From Chloroflexota bacterium (GTDB lineage: Bacteria > Chloroflexota > Limnocylindria > Limnocylindrales > CSP1-4): 64,000 nt of DNA. Of the stretch, positions 8,044-17,109 are shown piece by piece; the stretch's first letter is position 1; each line of letters begins with the position of its first letter. The notes below the pieces were generated by a model. That model was not told the origin of the DNA, made no database searches, and saw only the letters and a list, made by a program, of their open reading frames with translations. Both the position numbers and the translations under genes were made by a program. The DNA lies in NCBI GenBank assembly GCA_026004015.1, contig BPIH01000003.1, positions 141,077-205,076 on the forward strand, in the 5' to 3' direction.

Positions 8044-9079
8044 CTACGGGAAGCGCCGGACCGCGTCGATGAGGAGCTCGGTGAAGCGACGCCGATCGAG
8101 GGCGACCCCCACGTCGGCGTTCGCCGGCCGGTCCGTCCGACCCGCGAAGTCGACGACGGTGCGGCCCCGCGTCAGCTCGCTCACCGTCTCGACGTCGACC
8201 CGCCCCCGCCGCGTCTCGACGAGCCCGAGGCCGAGGACGTGGGCAACGGCGACGGCATCGTGGATCGGGGCGCCGTCCCAACCGTAGCGGTCGCGGTGGT
8301 AGCGGGCGAAGTAGCGAAGGAGGTCGGCGAAGACCGCCCCGGTTCGGTTGCCGAGGGCGGCGAGTCGATCGGCATCGGCGAGGGTCATGATCGCCTGGTG
8401 GGTGACGTCGAGGCCGATCATGGCGATCGGAAGGCCCGAGTCGAAGACGATCGCCGCCGCCTCGGGGTCGACCCAGATGTTGAACTCCGCCGACGGCGTC
8501 CAGTTGCCGGCCCCGACGGCACCGCCCATGAGGCAGATCCCGCCGACCTTCTCGGCGGCGAGCCGGCGGTAGCTCGACAGGAAGAGGGCGACGTTTGTCA
8601 GGGGACCCGTCGGGACGAGGGTGACGGGGACCGCCGAGCTCTCGACCATCCGGGCTATGAACTCGACGGCCGGCTCGGCGACGGGCTCGCAGGCGGGCTC
8701 CGGCAGGTCCGCTCCCTCGAGGCCGCCCGGGCCGTGGACGACGCTCGCCACCTCGAGGGGCCGCCGGAGCGGGCGCTCGGCGCCGGCCGCGACGGGGACG
8801 TCGGTCCGATCGGCGAGGGTGAGGACGGCCAGGGCGTTCCGGGTCGTCGCCGCCGAGGGGGGCGTTTCCGGCGACCGTCGTCACTCCGAGGAGGCGGACC
8901 TCCGGTCGGGCGAGGGCGAGGAGGAGGGCGAGAGCGTCGTCGTGGCCGGGATCGCAGTCGAGGATGATCGGCCGGGGACCGGGGTGCTCGTCGAGGGCCT
9001 CCTCGAGGGGGTAGGTGGCGGCCTCGGTCTCGGTCCAGGCGGCGAAGCGGATCGGCGGCGGCGCGACGGTCGTCGGCAT
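8044..9079 (-). CDS. inosine/uridine-preferring nucleoside hydrolase, frame changes at a C6 run
   Basis: Hydrolyses ribonucleosides to base and ribose for salvage. The N-terminal frame has the hallmark [20 protein letters not shown] (Asp-rich calcium site) and [12 protein letters not shown]. The frame then changes at six G on the plus strand (8857-8862). Removing one restores [66 protein letters not shown] and the final [11 protein letters not shown]. The protein is then about 345 residues, normal for the family. The ATG at 9079 has TACGAT six bases upstream. It is either a sequencing indel or a recent inactivation. Confidence 0.88.
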
Positions 9080-9085
9080 GGCCCG

Positions 9086-9091
9086 ATCGTA
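9086..9091 (-). promoter_or_regulatory. -10-like TACGAT before the nucleoside hydrolase
   Basis: TACGAT on the minus strand lies 6 bases before the ATG at 9079, with no Shine-Dalgarno sequence between. This fits a leaderless start. Confidence 0.45.
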
Positions 9092-9166
9092 CGCGATCAC
9101 GGGTCGGTTTCGCCCATCGAAGGGCCGGCTCTCCGGTGTCGAGGGCCTCGGGGACCGCCGACCGCC

Positions 9167-9583
9167 TCACGCGGGCAGCAGGGTCAGGGCGTCGACGTGC
9201 CGCGGCCGTAGGACCGAGAAGTGCCGGCGGTCGAGGGTCACCAGCTTGGGCTCGCCGAGGCACTCGACGATGGCGAGCACGGCCGCGTCGACGAAGCCGA
9301 TGTCGAGGTCGGCGTAGCGGTCGCAGAGCGACCGGATCCGCGGGTAGTCCGACGGCGCGACGTCCTCGACCCGGTACGACCCGGCATTGATGTCGTCGAG
9401 GAGGGCGACGAGGACGCCGGGATGGAGGTGGCGATGGATGAGGGCGTCGACCTCGACGAGGACCGGGGCCGGAGTGACGAGGGGCTCCGTCGACCCCTCG
9501 ATGAGGGCCCGGCAGGCAGCGTGGTCCGCGTCGGACCGATCGAGGGACGCGTAGAGGGGGCCGGTGTCGAGGATCAGCGCCAT
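9167..9583 (-). CDS. PIN-domain toxin (second VapC-type)
   Basis: A 138-residue PIN-domain protein. Conserved acidic residues are Asp6 (LILDTGPLYASLD), Glu44 (VLVEVDALI), Asp99 (IGFVDAAVLAIVE) and Asp118 (LVTLDRRHF). Its ATG at 9583 overlaps the end of the upstream antitoxin gene by ten bases. A much longer frame runs through it to 12448, but that upstream part only mirrors the membrane protein gene on the other strand. It probably acts as a ribonuclease toxin. Confidence 0.9.
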   Translation of the reverse strand: MALILDTGPLYASLDRSDADHAACRALIEGSTEPLVTPAPVLVEVDALIHRHLHPGVLVALLDDINAGSYRVEDVAPSDYPRIRSLCDRYADLDIGFVDAAVLAIVECLGEPKLVTLDRRHFSVLRPRHVDALTLLPA

Positions 9584-9798
9584 GCCCGTGGCTCGGGTCG
9601 CTCGTGCCCCGAGTGGCGAGCGACGTCCCGCAGGCCGGACGAGCCGATGCCGAGGCTCCGGGGTCGCGGCCGGCTCGTGGCGATCTTCTCCTCGATCGCC
9701 TCGCAAATGAGGGCGGCCATCGAGATCCCCCGCTCGGCGGCGAGCCGGCGGAGGCGCGCGGCAACCTCCTCGGGGAGCATGATTGTGGTGCGATGCAT
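9574..9798 (-). CDS. ribbon-helix-helix/CopG-type antitoxin
   Basis: A 74-residue protein starting MHRTTIMLPEEVAARLRRLAAERGI, a ribbon-helix-helix DNA-binding start, followed by SMAALICEAIEE and a basic, proline-rich tail. It precedes and overlaps the PIN toxin gene, as antitoxins do. The ATG at 9798 is chosen because it begins the conserved strand; the longer frame to 9990 runs into the promoter region of the divergent membrane protein gene. Confidence 0.85.
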   Translation of the reverse strand: MHRTTIMLPEEVAARLRRLAAERGISMAALICEAIEEKIATSRPRPRSLGIGSSGLRDVARHSGHERPEPRAWR

Positions 9799-9898
9799 GC
9801 CATAATGATGTCGGTATCGGCAGCAATGGCGGTCCCTTCGGTGGCGTCGTCCCGGCCCGTCGACTCGTCGCGGCGCCGAACCTGCGATCCTCTCGCCC

Positions 9899-12292
9899 GT
9901 GCTGAAGCGACCGCTCCGCCACCACCCTCCGTTGCCGCGGCTGGCCGCCGCCCGGGCCGCCGTCGCTGCGGCCGCGATCCTCCTCTTCATCGCGCAACCC
10001 CTCGCCGGCCAGCGCGTCCTGCCGGTCTTCGGCGGCGGGCCCGGGACGTGGGCAGCGACCCTCGCCTTCTTCCAGCTCGCCCTCCTCGCCGGCTACGGGT
10101 ACGCCCACCTGGTCCTCGGGCGCCTCGAAGGTCGTCGGAGCAGGATCGTCCACGCTGTCTTCGCCGCCGTCGCCCTCGGGGCGACCTCCCTCAGCTTTGT
10201 CGACCCGGCAGCACTCCGGCCGCCGGGCCTCGAGCCGACCATCGGCGTCCTCATCGTCCACGCCGCCAGCGTCGGGCCGGCCGTCGTCTTCCTCGCCGCC
10301 ACGACGCCCCTCCTCACCGGCTGGCTCGCCGCGGCTCGACTCCGCCGGCCGCCGGCGGGCGATGGTCGGGCGACCGACGAGCGCGGACGGCCGCCCGAGC
10401 CGCCGCCCCTCCACCGGCTCTACGCCGCCAGCAACGCCGGCGCTCTCGCCGCCCTCCTCCTCTACCCGACCGTCCTCGAACCGAGCCTCGGACTGACGGC
10501 GACGCACCGGCTCTGGCTGGCCGGGCTCGTCGTCGTGGCCGTCCTCGTCGCCGCCCTCGGCCTGGCCCAGGCCCTCCGCGGCGGAGCCTCCGGCGACGCG
10601 CCAGCGCCCGGTGCACCTGCGAGCGACGACCCGGCCACCGTCGGTCCACCGGGCCGGCCGGTGGGGATCGGCCGCTGGGTCCTCCTGGCCGCCATCCCGG
10701 CCGGCCTCCTCAACGCCTCGACGACCCTCCTCACCCTGGACCTCGGCGCGGTGCCCCTCCTCTGGGTCCTCCCGCTGGGGGTCTACCTCGCCACCTTCGT
10801 CCTCGCCTTCTCGGCCCCCGGGGACCGGCTCGGCGAGCGGGTGGTGCGGTTCGCCCCCATCGCCGCCACGTTCCTCTGGCTGCCCCTCGCCTCCGGCGCT
10901 CCCTGGTCGGTCCTGCCCCTCCTCGCTGTCGTCCTCGGCGGCCTCTTCGTCGCCGGCCTCGCCCTCCACGGCGCCCTTGCTGCCGCCCGTCCACCGGAAC
11001 GGGACCTTTCCCGCTTCTACCTCGCCCTCGCCGTCGGCGGCGCCCTCGGAGGGTCCTTCGCCGGGATCCTCGCGCCGCTCGTCTTTCCCGACCTCTGGGA
11101 GCTGCCCATCCTCCTCGTTGCGGCGATCCTCGTCGGCGCCTGGCCGAGACGCCAGGACGCCCGGCGAGACCGGCGCCGCGACCGGTACGCCCGAGGGCGA
11201 CCGACGTCCGTCGGGCCGACCGCGGGCGCCCCCTCCCCGCCGTCCATCGACGACCGGACCCCACCTCGCCCGGGCTGGTTCGATGCCGCCGTCTGGCGCC
11301 TGAACCGCTACGTCCTCGCCGGCGTCGTCGTCCTCTTCGCCCTCGTGGCCGACCAGGCGCCCGGCGCCGACGCGGCCATCGCCTGGTTCGTGGCCGGCGC
11401 CGTGGTCCTCGCCGTCGGCGGACGCCCGATCCTCCTGGCCGGCGGCACGGCCGTCGCCCTCGCCGCCGCCCTCCTCGCCACGCCGCAGCCGAACCTCTTC
11501 GCCGCCCGAAGCTTCTTCGGCATCCTCGAGGTCCGGCCGTCCCCGGACCGGAGCGTCACCCAGCTCTGGAACGGGACGACCCTCCACGGCACCCAGCCGA
11601 CCGACCCGGCCAGGCGCCTCCAGCCGACCGGCTACTACGTCGAGGCGGGCCCGGCCGGCGACCTGTTCCGCGTCCTGCGAGCCGGCCCGGAGGCTCGGCT
11701 CGACGTCGGGGTCGTCGGCCTCGGGGTTGGCGGTCTGGCGGCCTACGCCGAGAGCGGCGATCGCTGGACCTTCGTCGAGGTCGATCCGCTCGTCGTTCGG
11801 ATCGCCACCGATCCGGCGCTCTTCACCTACCTTGCCTCGGCCCGAGCCTCCATCTCTGTCGACCTCGACGACGGACGCCTCGCCCTCGCCCGGACCGCCG
11901 CCGGTGCCTTCGACCTCCTCGTCCTCGACGCCTTTGCCTCCGACGCCATCCCGACCCACCTCGTCACCGCCGAGGCGATCGCCGACGCCCTCCGGACAGT
12001 CCGGCCCGGCGGCCTCCTCGCCGCCCAGCTCTCGAACCGCTACTACGACCTCGTCCCGGCGGTCGCCGGGGCAGCCGAGGCGGCCGGGGCGCGGGTCCTC
12101 GTCCGCGACTACCGCCCGTCGGCGGTCGAGGTGGCGGCCGGCGCCTTCCCGTCGCGCTGGCTCGTCGCAACGCGATCGGGAACGGCCCTCGACGAGCTGG
12201 CCGCGGCCGGTTGGAACCCGGTCGGGGCGGCCCCGCCGCTCACCGACGACCGGCCGAACCTCCTCCGCTTCCTCCGTTGGTCGTTCGGCTGA
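9899..12292 (+). CDS. fused multi-pass membrane / spermidine-synthase-like protein
   Basis: A 797-residue protein. The N-terminal two thirds has about a dozen hydrophobic segments, beginning AAAILLFIAQPLAGQRVLPVFGG, a pattern typical of the fused MFS/spermidine synthase family. The C-terminal third is a Rossmann methyltransferase-like fold of the spermidine synthase type: VGVVGLGVGGLAAYAE, FVEVDPLVVRIA, DDGRLALA and LLVLDAFASDAIPTHL. The start is a GTG, since the first in-frame ATG lies far inside. Whether it makes polyamines is unknown; many homologues lack proof of activity. It is monocistronic and divergent from the toxin pair. Confidence 0.88.
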   Translation: MLKRPLRHHPPLPRLAAARAAVAAAAILLFIAQPLAGQRVLPVFGGGPGTWAATLAFFQLALLAGYGYAHLVLGRLEGRRSRIVHAVFAAVALGATSLSFVDPAALRPPGLEPTIGVLIVHAASVGPAVVFLAATTPLLTGWLAAARLRRPPAGDGRATDERGRPPEPPPLHRLYAASNAGALAALLLYPTVLEPSLGLTATHRLWLAGLVVVAVLVAALGLAQALRGGASGDAPAPGAPASDDPATVGPPGRPVGIGRWVLLAAIPAGLLNASTTLLTLDLGAVPLLWVLPLGVYLATFVLAFSAPGDRLGERVVRFAPIAATFLWLPLASGAPWSVLPLLAVVLGGLFVAGLALHGALAAARPPERDLSRFYLALAVGGALGGSFAGILAPLVFPDLWELPILLVAAILVGAWPRRQDARRDRRRDRYARGRPTSVGPTAGAPSPPSIDDRTPPRPGWFDAAVWRLNRYVLAGVVVLFALVADQAPGADAAIAWFVAGAVVLAVGGRPILLAGGTAVALAAALLATPQPNLFAARSFFGILEVRPSPDRSVTQLWNGTTLHGTQPTDPARRLQPTGYYVEAGPAGDLFRVLRAGPEARLDVGVVGLGVGGLAAYAESGDRWTFVEVDPLVVRIATDPALFTYLASARASISVDLDDGRLALARTAAGAFDLLVLDAFASDAIPTHLVTAEAIADALRTVRPGGLLAAQLSNRYYDLVPAVAGAAEAAGARVLVRDYRPSAVEVAAGAFPSRWLVATRSGTALDELAAAGWNPVGAAPPLTDDRPNLLRFLRWSFG

Positions 12293-12353
12293 CCGTCGGC
12301 GAGTCGCGCCTCGGGGCGGCGATCCTCGGCCTCGCCGCCGTCGTGCGCCGGCG

Positions 12354-12491
12354 GTGAAGACCATTCGAGGTACCCGGCTTCGGGTCGGAGACTGGCGGGT
12401 CATGTCCGACGTCATCGACGGCGACGGAGTGATCCTCGTGCTCGGCATCGTCCATCAGAGTGACCTCGAGCGTTGGCTGCGCGGACGCTGA
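12354..12491 (+). pseudogene. RelE/ParE-type toxin C-terminal remnant
   Basis: A 45-residue frame reading KTIRGTRLRVGDWRVMSDV then GDGVILVLGIVHQSDLERW. It matches the last strands of RelE/ParE toxins, which usually read LRVGDWRVIFDV and then VLRIGHRSDVYR. The N-terminal half is absent and no antitoxin gene adjoins it, so it appears to be a decayed fragment. It follows the membrane protein gene by about 60 bases. Nothing recognisable lies between it and msrA except the msrA promoter. Confidence 0.65.
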
Positions 12492-12672
12492 CGTCGCCTC
12501 GTCGACGTACCGGTGGCCCCACGGATGATCGCTTGCCCGGTCCGCTCGAGGACGCGCCCCGCCGGGATCGCCCGCCAGACCCGCGAGGCCTCGCCCGCCA
12601 GCGCTTCCCGCTGCCACGGGGCGGACCCTCGGTCGCTCGGTACACTCCACCTCCGAAAGGAGCGTCCCTGCC

Positions 12673-13344
12673 GTGTGGTCGTTGCGTCGTTCGCTCGTCC
12701 TCCCGACCCCCGAGACGGCTCTACCCGGCCGCCCCGAGCCGATCGTGACGCCTGGCCGGCACGCCGTCACCGGCCGACCCCTGGCCGAGCCGTATCCGGC
12801 CGGCCTCGCCGTCGCCGAGTTCGCCCTCGGCTGCTTCTGGGGCGCCGAACGGCGCTTCTGGCAGACCCCCGGGGTCTGGGTCACGGCCGTCGGCTACGAG
12901 GGCGGGCTGACGCCGAACCCGACGTACGAGGAGGTCTGCACCGGGCGAACCGGCCACGCCGAGACGGTCCGGGTCGTCTACGACCCCGACGCGGTCTCGT
13001 ACGCGACGCTCCTCCGGGTCTTCTGGGAGGCCCACGACCCGACCCAGGGAATGCGCCAGGGCAACGACGTCGGGACCCAATATCGATCGGTCATCTTCGT
13101 CCGGAGCGCCGCGGAACGCGCCCTCGCCGAGGCCTCGAAGGCGGCGTACGAGGCTCGCCTCCGGGCCGCCGGGTACGGGCCGATCACGACCGAGATCGTC
13201 GGCCCGCCGGCGCCGCCCTTCTACTTCGCCGAGACCTACCACCAGCAGTACCTGGCGAAGAACCCCGACGGCTACTGCGGCCTCGGCGGAACCGGCGTCG
13301 CCTGCCCCGTCGGGGTGTTCGCCCCCGAGGTCGAGCTGCCGTGA
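12673..13344 (+). CDS. msrA: peptide methionine (S)-S-oxide reductase MsrA
   Basis: Repairs oxidised methionine (S-sulfoxide) in proteins. The catalytic motif is [12 protein letters not shown] with Cys54. [34 protein letters not shown] and the C-terminal resolving cysteines in GYCGLGG and GVACPVG are also present. The length is 223 residues with a ~45-residue lead. The GTG start at 12673 has an AAAGGAG Shine-Dalgarno about 10 bases upstream and a TACACT -10-like box at 12641-12646. The enzyme is cytoplasmic and needs thioredoxin. Confidence 0.95.
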   Translation: MWSLRRSLVLPTPETALPGRPEPIVTPGRHAVTGRPLAEPYPAGLAVAEFALGCFWGAERRFWQTPGVWVTAVGYEGGLTPNPTYEEVCTGRTGHAETVRVVYDPDAVSYATLLRVFWEAHDPTQGMRQGNDVGTQYRSVIFVRSAAERALAEASKAAYEARLRAAGYGPITTEIVGPPAPPFYFAETYHQQYLAKNPDGYCGLGGTGVACPVGVFAPEVELP

Positions 13345-13401
13345 GCCGGGCCCTGACCTGCGAGCGGCCGTCCCCGGCGGCTCGGGCGGATCGTCGCACC
13401 G

Positions 13402-13995
13402 ATGGTTGAGGCGACGCCCGGCTTCGAGGTCTGGCTCGTCCGGCACGGCGAGACCGAATGGGCCCGCCAAGGGCGCCACACCGGGCGGACCGACGTTCCC
13501 CTGACCGATCTCGGCCGGGCCCAGGCGCGGGCCCTGGCCGATCGGCTGCGCGGGCGCGCGTTCGGGATCGTTCTGGCGAGCCCCCGGGTGCGGGCCCTGG
13601 ACACGGCGCGCCTGGCCGGCTTCTCGGACGTCGTCGAGGTCGACCCCGATCTCGCCGAGTGGGACTACGGGGCCGACGAGGGTCGCACGACTCTCGACAT
13701 CCAACGGGAGCGGCCGGGTTGGTCGATCTGGGACGCGGGCCCCCGGGACGGGGAGTCGATCGACGCCGTCGCCCGCCGGGCCGATCGCGTCCTCTCGCGG
13801 GTCAGAACTGTCCCGGGAGACGCGCTCCTCTTCGGCCACGGCCACCTCCTCCGGATCCTCGCCGCCCGGTGGCTCGGACTGACTCCGCGCCATGGAGCGC
13901 TCTTCGCCCTCTCGACCGCTTCGATCTCCGTCCTCGGGTGGGAGCGGGATCGGCCGGTCCTCCTCCACTGGAACGAACCCGCCGATGGCTCCTGA
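13402..13995 (+). CDS. histidine phosphatase family protein (phosphoglycerate-mutase-like)
   Basis: A 197-residue acid-phosphatase/mutase fold enzyme. The phospho-accepting His15 is in VWLVRHGETEW. Further motifs are PLTDLGRAQARALADRL, LASPRVRALDTARL and the second histidine in LLFGHGHLLRILAARWL. The actual phosphoester is unknown. Its 3' end overlaps the start of the rhodanese gene by 11 bases, so the two are co-transcribed. Confidence 0.88.
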   Translation: MVEATPGFEVWLVRHGETEWARQGRHTGRTDVPLTDLGRAQARALADRLRGRAFGIVLASPRVRALDTARLAGFSDVVEVDPDLAEWDYGADEGRTTLDIQRERPGWSIWDAGPRDGESIDAVARRADRVLSRVRTVPGDALLFGHGHLLRILAARWLGLTPRHGALFALSTASISVLGWERDRPVLLHWNEPADGS

Positions 13996-14836
13996 GGGAC
14001 GCCGACACCACCCCCTCGTCACCCCGGAGGACCTCCTCGGCCACCTCGACGATCCCGACCTCCGGCTCGCCGACGTCCGCTGGTACCTCGGCCGGCCTGG
14101 TGCCGGGCGAGCCGCCTACGAGGCCGGGCACATTCCGGGTGCCCTCTTCGTCGACCTCGACGGCGACCTCTCCGCTCCGGTCGGTCCGGGCCGACACCCC
14201 CTCCCCGACCCGGTCGCCTTCGCCGAGCGGCTCGGCGCCCTCGGCTTCGGCTCCGACCACTGGATCGTCGCCTACGACGACGTCGGCGGGATCGTCGCCG
14301 CCCGGCTCTGGTGGATGCTCGACGCCCTCGGGCATCCCCGGGTCAGCATCCTCGATGGCGGCCTGGCGGCCTGGCGGGCCATCGGGGGCCCGTTGACGAC
14401 GGAGGTCCCGAACCGACCCCCCGCCCGCCTCGAGCTGGCCGCACGCTGGGCGAGGACGGTGGACCGGGACGAGCTGCGGCGCCGACTCGGCAGCGTCGTT
14501 CTCCTCGACGGCCGGGCTCCCGAGCGCTACCGGGGCGAGATCGAGCCCGTCGATCCGGCGGCCGGCCACATCCCGACCGCCCGCTCGGCGCCGGTGACGG
14601 AGAACCTCGGCCCCGACGGCCGCTTCCGGCCGCCCGAGGCGCTTCGAGCGCGCTTCCTCGCCCTCGGCTGTGACGCGGCCCCGGTCGTCGTCGCCTGCGG
14701 CAGCGGTGTGAACGCCTGCCACCACGTCCTGGCGATGCGGGTCGCCGGGCTCCCTGATCCGCTCCTCTACCCGGGGTCGTTCTCGGACTGGAGCCGGGCC
14801 GGTCTCCCGGTCATCGCCGGCGAGGAACCCGGGTGA
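13985..14836 (+). CDS. sseA: thiosulfate/3-mercaptopyruvate sulfurtransferase (two-domain rhodanese)
   Basis: A 283-residue tandem rhodanese. The first, non-catalytic domain has AAYEAGHIPGALFVDLDGDL and VSILDGGLAAW. The second carries AAGHIPTARSAPV and the active loop VVVACGSGVNACHH with Cys238. A C-G-S-G loop is more typical of mercaptopyruvate sulfurtransferases. The longer open frame to 13892 would lie inside the phosphatase gene, so the ATG at 13985 is used. The enzyme moves sulfane sulfur to thiols or cyanide. The symbol is by family, not proven function. Confidence 0.87.
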   Translation: MAPEGRRHHPLVTPEDLLGHLDDPDLRLADVRWYLGRPGAGRAAYEAGHIPGALFVDLDGDLSAPVGPGRHPLPDPVAFAERLGALGFGSDHWIVAYDDVGGIVAARLWWMLDALGHPRVSILDGGLAAWRAIGGPLTTEVPNRPPARLELAARWARTVDRDELRRRLGSVVLLDGRAPERYRGEIEPVDPAAGHIPTARSAPVTENLGPDGRFRPPEALRARFLALGCDAAPVVVACGSGVNACHHVLAMRVAGLPDPLLYPGSFSDWSRAGLPVIAGEEPG

Positions 14837-14933
14837 TCCCCCGAGGCATAGGAACACAGGGCCTGGAGCCACCGGGTCGAGACTGGCACCGGGCAGCCCG
14901 GGCGCCAGATCCAGTGAGCAATAGACGCGTTCA

Positions 14934-14962
14934 TTGACTCTTCGTCGCGTCGTCGATATCCT
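14934..14962 (+). promoter_or_regulatory. sigma-70-type promoter of the export gene set
   Basis: TTGACT (14934-14939), a 17-base spacer and TATCCT (14957-14962) form the best -35/-10 pair in the window. It lies 39 bases before the ATG at 15002, whose leader has a GGGGGGAG Shine-Dalgarno. The 97 bases between the rhodanese stop and this promoter show nothing else. Confidence 0.75.
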
Positions 14963-15001
14963 AGGCTCAACGTGCACAAGTGGACTCGGGGGGAGGCTGC
15001 G

Positions 15002-15364
15002 ATGAGACACCTCTTGCGGCCGGGAGCGGCGGCCGTGTTGGCGCTCGTTTTGACAGCGCATCCCGCCTCAGCATCCCACATCTTTCACTGGCACGCCGGG
15101 TCGGTCTCCAATATCGGTGGGACACCATGCGACCTGACGTGGGAGCACACTGGGTACACGAGCGGGATCGCGGAAGCAGAAACGGTCGAGGTTTCGAGCT
15201 GCGACAACGTTCAAGCCATCCTCCGGGTCTACAGAGAAGACGTCGGCTGGACGACGTACTACGGTCCCCAACAGAACGCCTCGAGCACGCTCCGGGTCTC
15301 CGCCGTCCTCGACATCGCCTGGCAGAAGGCGTGCGGCAACGCAGCTTGTAACCAGTACGCCTAG
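15002..15364 (+). CDS. small secreted protein with four cysteines
   Basis: A 120-residue precursor. Residues 1-24 are a clear signal peptide (MRHLLRPG then AAAVLALVLTAHPASAS, with A-S-A before the cut). The mature part, starting near SHIFHWHAG, is about 95 residues. It has four cysteines (in TPCDLTW, VSSCDNVQ, KACGNAACNQ), enough for two disulfides, and many aromatic residues. I recognise no family. It is the first gene behind a strong promoter and is followed by a lipoprotein, an adaptor and an ABC transporter. It could be a secreted effector, a bacteriocin-like protein or a surface protein; which one is not shown. Codons are less GC-biased than in neighbouring genes. Confidence 0.7.
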   Translation: MRHLLRPGAAAVLALVLTAHPASASHIFHWHAGSVSNIGGTPCDLTWEHTGYTSGIAEAETVEVSSCDNVQAILRVYREDVGWTTYYGPQQNASSTLRVSAVLDIAWQKACGNAACNQYA

Positions 15365-15367
15365 CCG

Positions 15368-15913
15368 ATGCGCCGCGTCGTCCTCCTCATGCCACTTCTC
15401 ACCCTGGCGGCGTGTGGGAATACGACGCCGACGCCAGATTCGGCGCAGACATTCCGGGAGGAGTGGCTCCGGCGGCTGCCGGGCATTCTTCGTGACACGT
15501 CGGCCTTCCAGCGTCAGATCCTCGAGGACGGGCAGGTGACAGCGGCCGAGCACGAGCGCGCTCGGCTCGCCTTCATCGGCTGCATCGAAGACGCAGGGGT
15601 CCGCATCACGGATCTGGAGCTCGATGAACACGGCCAGATCGACCTGCTTGGAGTCGCTGGAGAAGGCGCCGACGCGACCGTCAAGTCGTGCGAGGAGACG
15701 TTCTACGGCGACGTCCGGGAGGCATGGCGAGTCGCCATTCGACCGGACGACACCGAGGAAACCTTCCTCGGTCGCATTGCCGCATGCATGGCTGAGAACG
15801 GTTACCGGGTCTCCTCCGATCCGGCGAATTACCTCCAGCTCAAGTCCGAAGCCGAGGGCATTGGACCGGACGCCGAGGGGCAGCTCATCGAGTGCACGAA
15901 CGCCGTACAGTAG
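15368..15913 (+). CDS. lipoprotein of unknown function
   Basis: A 181-residue protein with a lipoprotein signal: MRRVVLLMPLLTLAACGNT, with the lipid-carrying Cys16. The mature part is acidic, mainly helical by composition, with three further cysteines (GCIEDAGV, VKSCEETF, AACMAENGY) and one near the C-terminus (IECTNAVQ). It starts three bases after the secreted-protein gene. In bacteriocin-like loci a lipoprotein in this place often protects the producer; that is only an analogy here. Confidence 0.75.
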   Translation: MRRVVLLMPLLTLAACGNTTPTPDSAQTFREEWLRRLPGILRDTSAFQRQILEDGQVTAAEHERARLAFIGCIEDAGVRITDLELDEHGQIDLLGVAGEGADATVKSCEETFYGDVREAWRVAIRPDDTEETFLGRIAACMAENGYRVSSDPANYLQLKSEAEGIGPDAEGQLIECTNAVQ

Positions 15914-16071
15914 GCCGGTGAGCGAGCCCGAGGCAGCGCTGCCACAGCGATCGCTCGAGCCGCGTTCGGCACAGCGCCTCCGCAGCGGCGGCGTCCAGTC
16001 GTCGTTCTCGCGATTCGGTCGACTCATCCCGCGGGCACCCGCGCTCTCGGGTTCCACCCGACTGGGTTGAC

Positions 16072-17109
16072 GTGCGAGCATTTGCCATCCTCGCTGCCCT
16101 CGTAGCGATCCCGCTCGCTCTCCTTGTGTTGCTGAGGCTGGCGATCACCGAGCAGCTCGACCGTCTGGCGACGACACCGGAGCCGATCGTGGTCACCGCC
16201 GAGGCCGTGGAGCTGCGGGACGAACGAACGGCCCGTGCCGACCTGACCTGGACCGACCCGACCGTCCTCGTCGCTCCGCGATGGGAGGGGCTGGTCACCG
16301 ACGTGCATCTCGAGCCCGGTGACGTCGTGACCACTGGTCGCAGCGTCGTCTCGATCGATGGCGTCGGCCGAATTGCCGCCACCACGCCCCGGCCGTTCTG
16401 GCGGGTCCTCAGGGTGGGCGATCGCGGGCCGGACGTGGCGGCCGCCGAGCAACTGCTCGCCGACCTCCGGTTCCACAACGGGCCGATCGACGACACCTAC
16501 GATCCGGCTGTCGCCCGGGCAGCGGCGCGATGGGCGGCAAGCCTCGGCCAGCGCTCGCCCGACGGGTCCTTCGACCCCAGTCTTGTGGTCTGGTTGCCGC
16601 TCCCGTCGCTTACGGTCGTCGCGGTCGACATTGCATCGGGGCTTCCGGCACCACCACCGGGGACCGTCATCGCCCGCGGCCCGAAGCTGCTCGGCGGCGC
16701 CGTGCTCCTCGACGCCAACGATCGACCCATCGTCCTCGACGATCCCTCGGCATGGGAGTTCGTCTACGACGGCAGAGGGTATGCCTTGACCGAGGGGCGG
16801 CCGACGAGCCTGCGCCCCGACCTCCTCGCGAACCTGGCCGATGATCTCGCCGAAGACACGACCTCGATTGAGGGCGTGCTGCGGCGGGTCGAACCGGTCG
16901 TCTCCATCCTGGTGCCTGCATCCGCTGTCATGGTCAACGCCGGGGGCGACTTCTGCGTCTGGGTGCCGACACGAGACGGCTTCGCAGCCAGACGGGTGGA
17001 GGTTGGCCAGGGGACGGTGAATCGGGCCCAGATCCTGTCTGGTCTCGCCGCCGGCGAACCCGTGCTGGCCAACCCCGGAACGTCCTTGGTCGCGCCCGCA
17101 TGCCCGTAA
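16072..17109 (+). CDS. membrane-anchored adaptor with peptidoglycan-binding domain
   Basis: A 345-residue protein with one N-terminal membrane helix (FAILAALVAIPLALLVLLRLAI). A periplasmic-adaptor/HlyD-like part follows (GLVTDVHLEPGDVVTTGRSVVSIDG, about residues 73-97). Next comes a peptidoglycan-binding-1-like repeat, LRVGDRGPDVAAAEQLLADLRFHNGPIDDTYDPAVARAA split near residues 112-150. A barrel-like C-terminus ends VNRAQILSGLAAGEPVLANPG. It starts with GTG and overlaps the ATPase gene by ten bases. It probably links the permease to the cell wall, like MacA-type adaptors. Confidence 0.83.
   Translation: MRAFAILAALVAIPLALLVLLRLAITEQLDRLATTPEPIVVTAEAVELRDERTARADLTWTDPTVLVAPRWEGLVTDVHLEPGDVVTTGRSVVSIDGVGRIAATTPRPFWRVLRVGDRGPDVAAAEQLLADLRFHNGPIDDTYDPAVARAAARWAASLGQRSPDGSFDPSLVVWLPLPSLTVVAVDIASGLPAPPPGTVIARGPKLLGGAVLLDANDRPIVLDDPSAWEFVYDGRGYALTEGRPTSLRPDLLANLADDLAEDTTSIEGVLRRVEPVVSILVPASAVMVNAGGDFCVWVPTRDGFAARRVEVGQGTVNRAQILSGLAAGEPVLANPGTSLVAPACP

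Noticed and set aside
9167..12448. 1093-residue minus-strand open frame
   Set aside because: All but the last 138 residues mirror the membrane/spermidine-synthase gene on the plus strand. Long antisense frames are expected at this GC content. Only the PIN-domain end is real.
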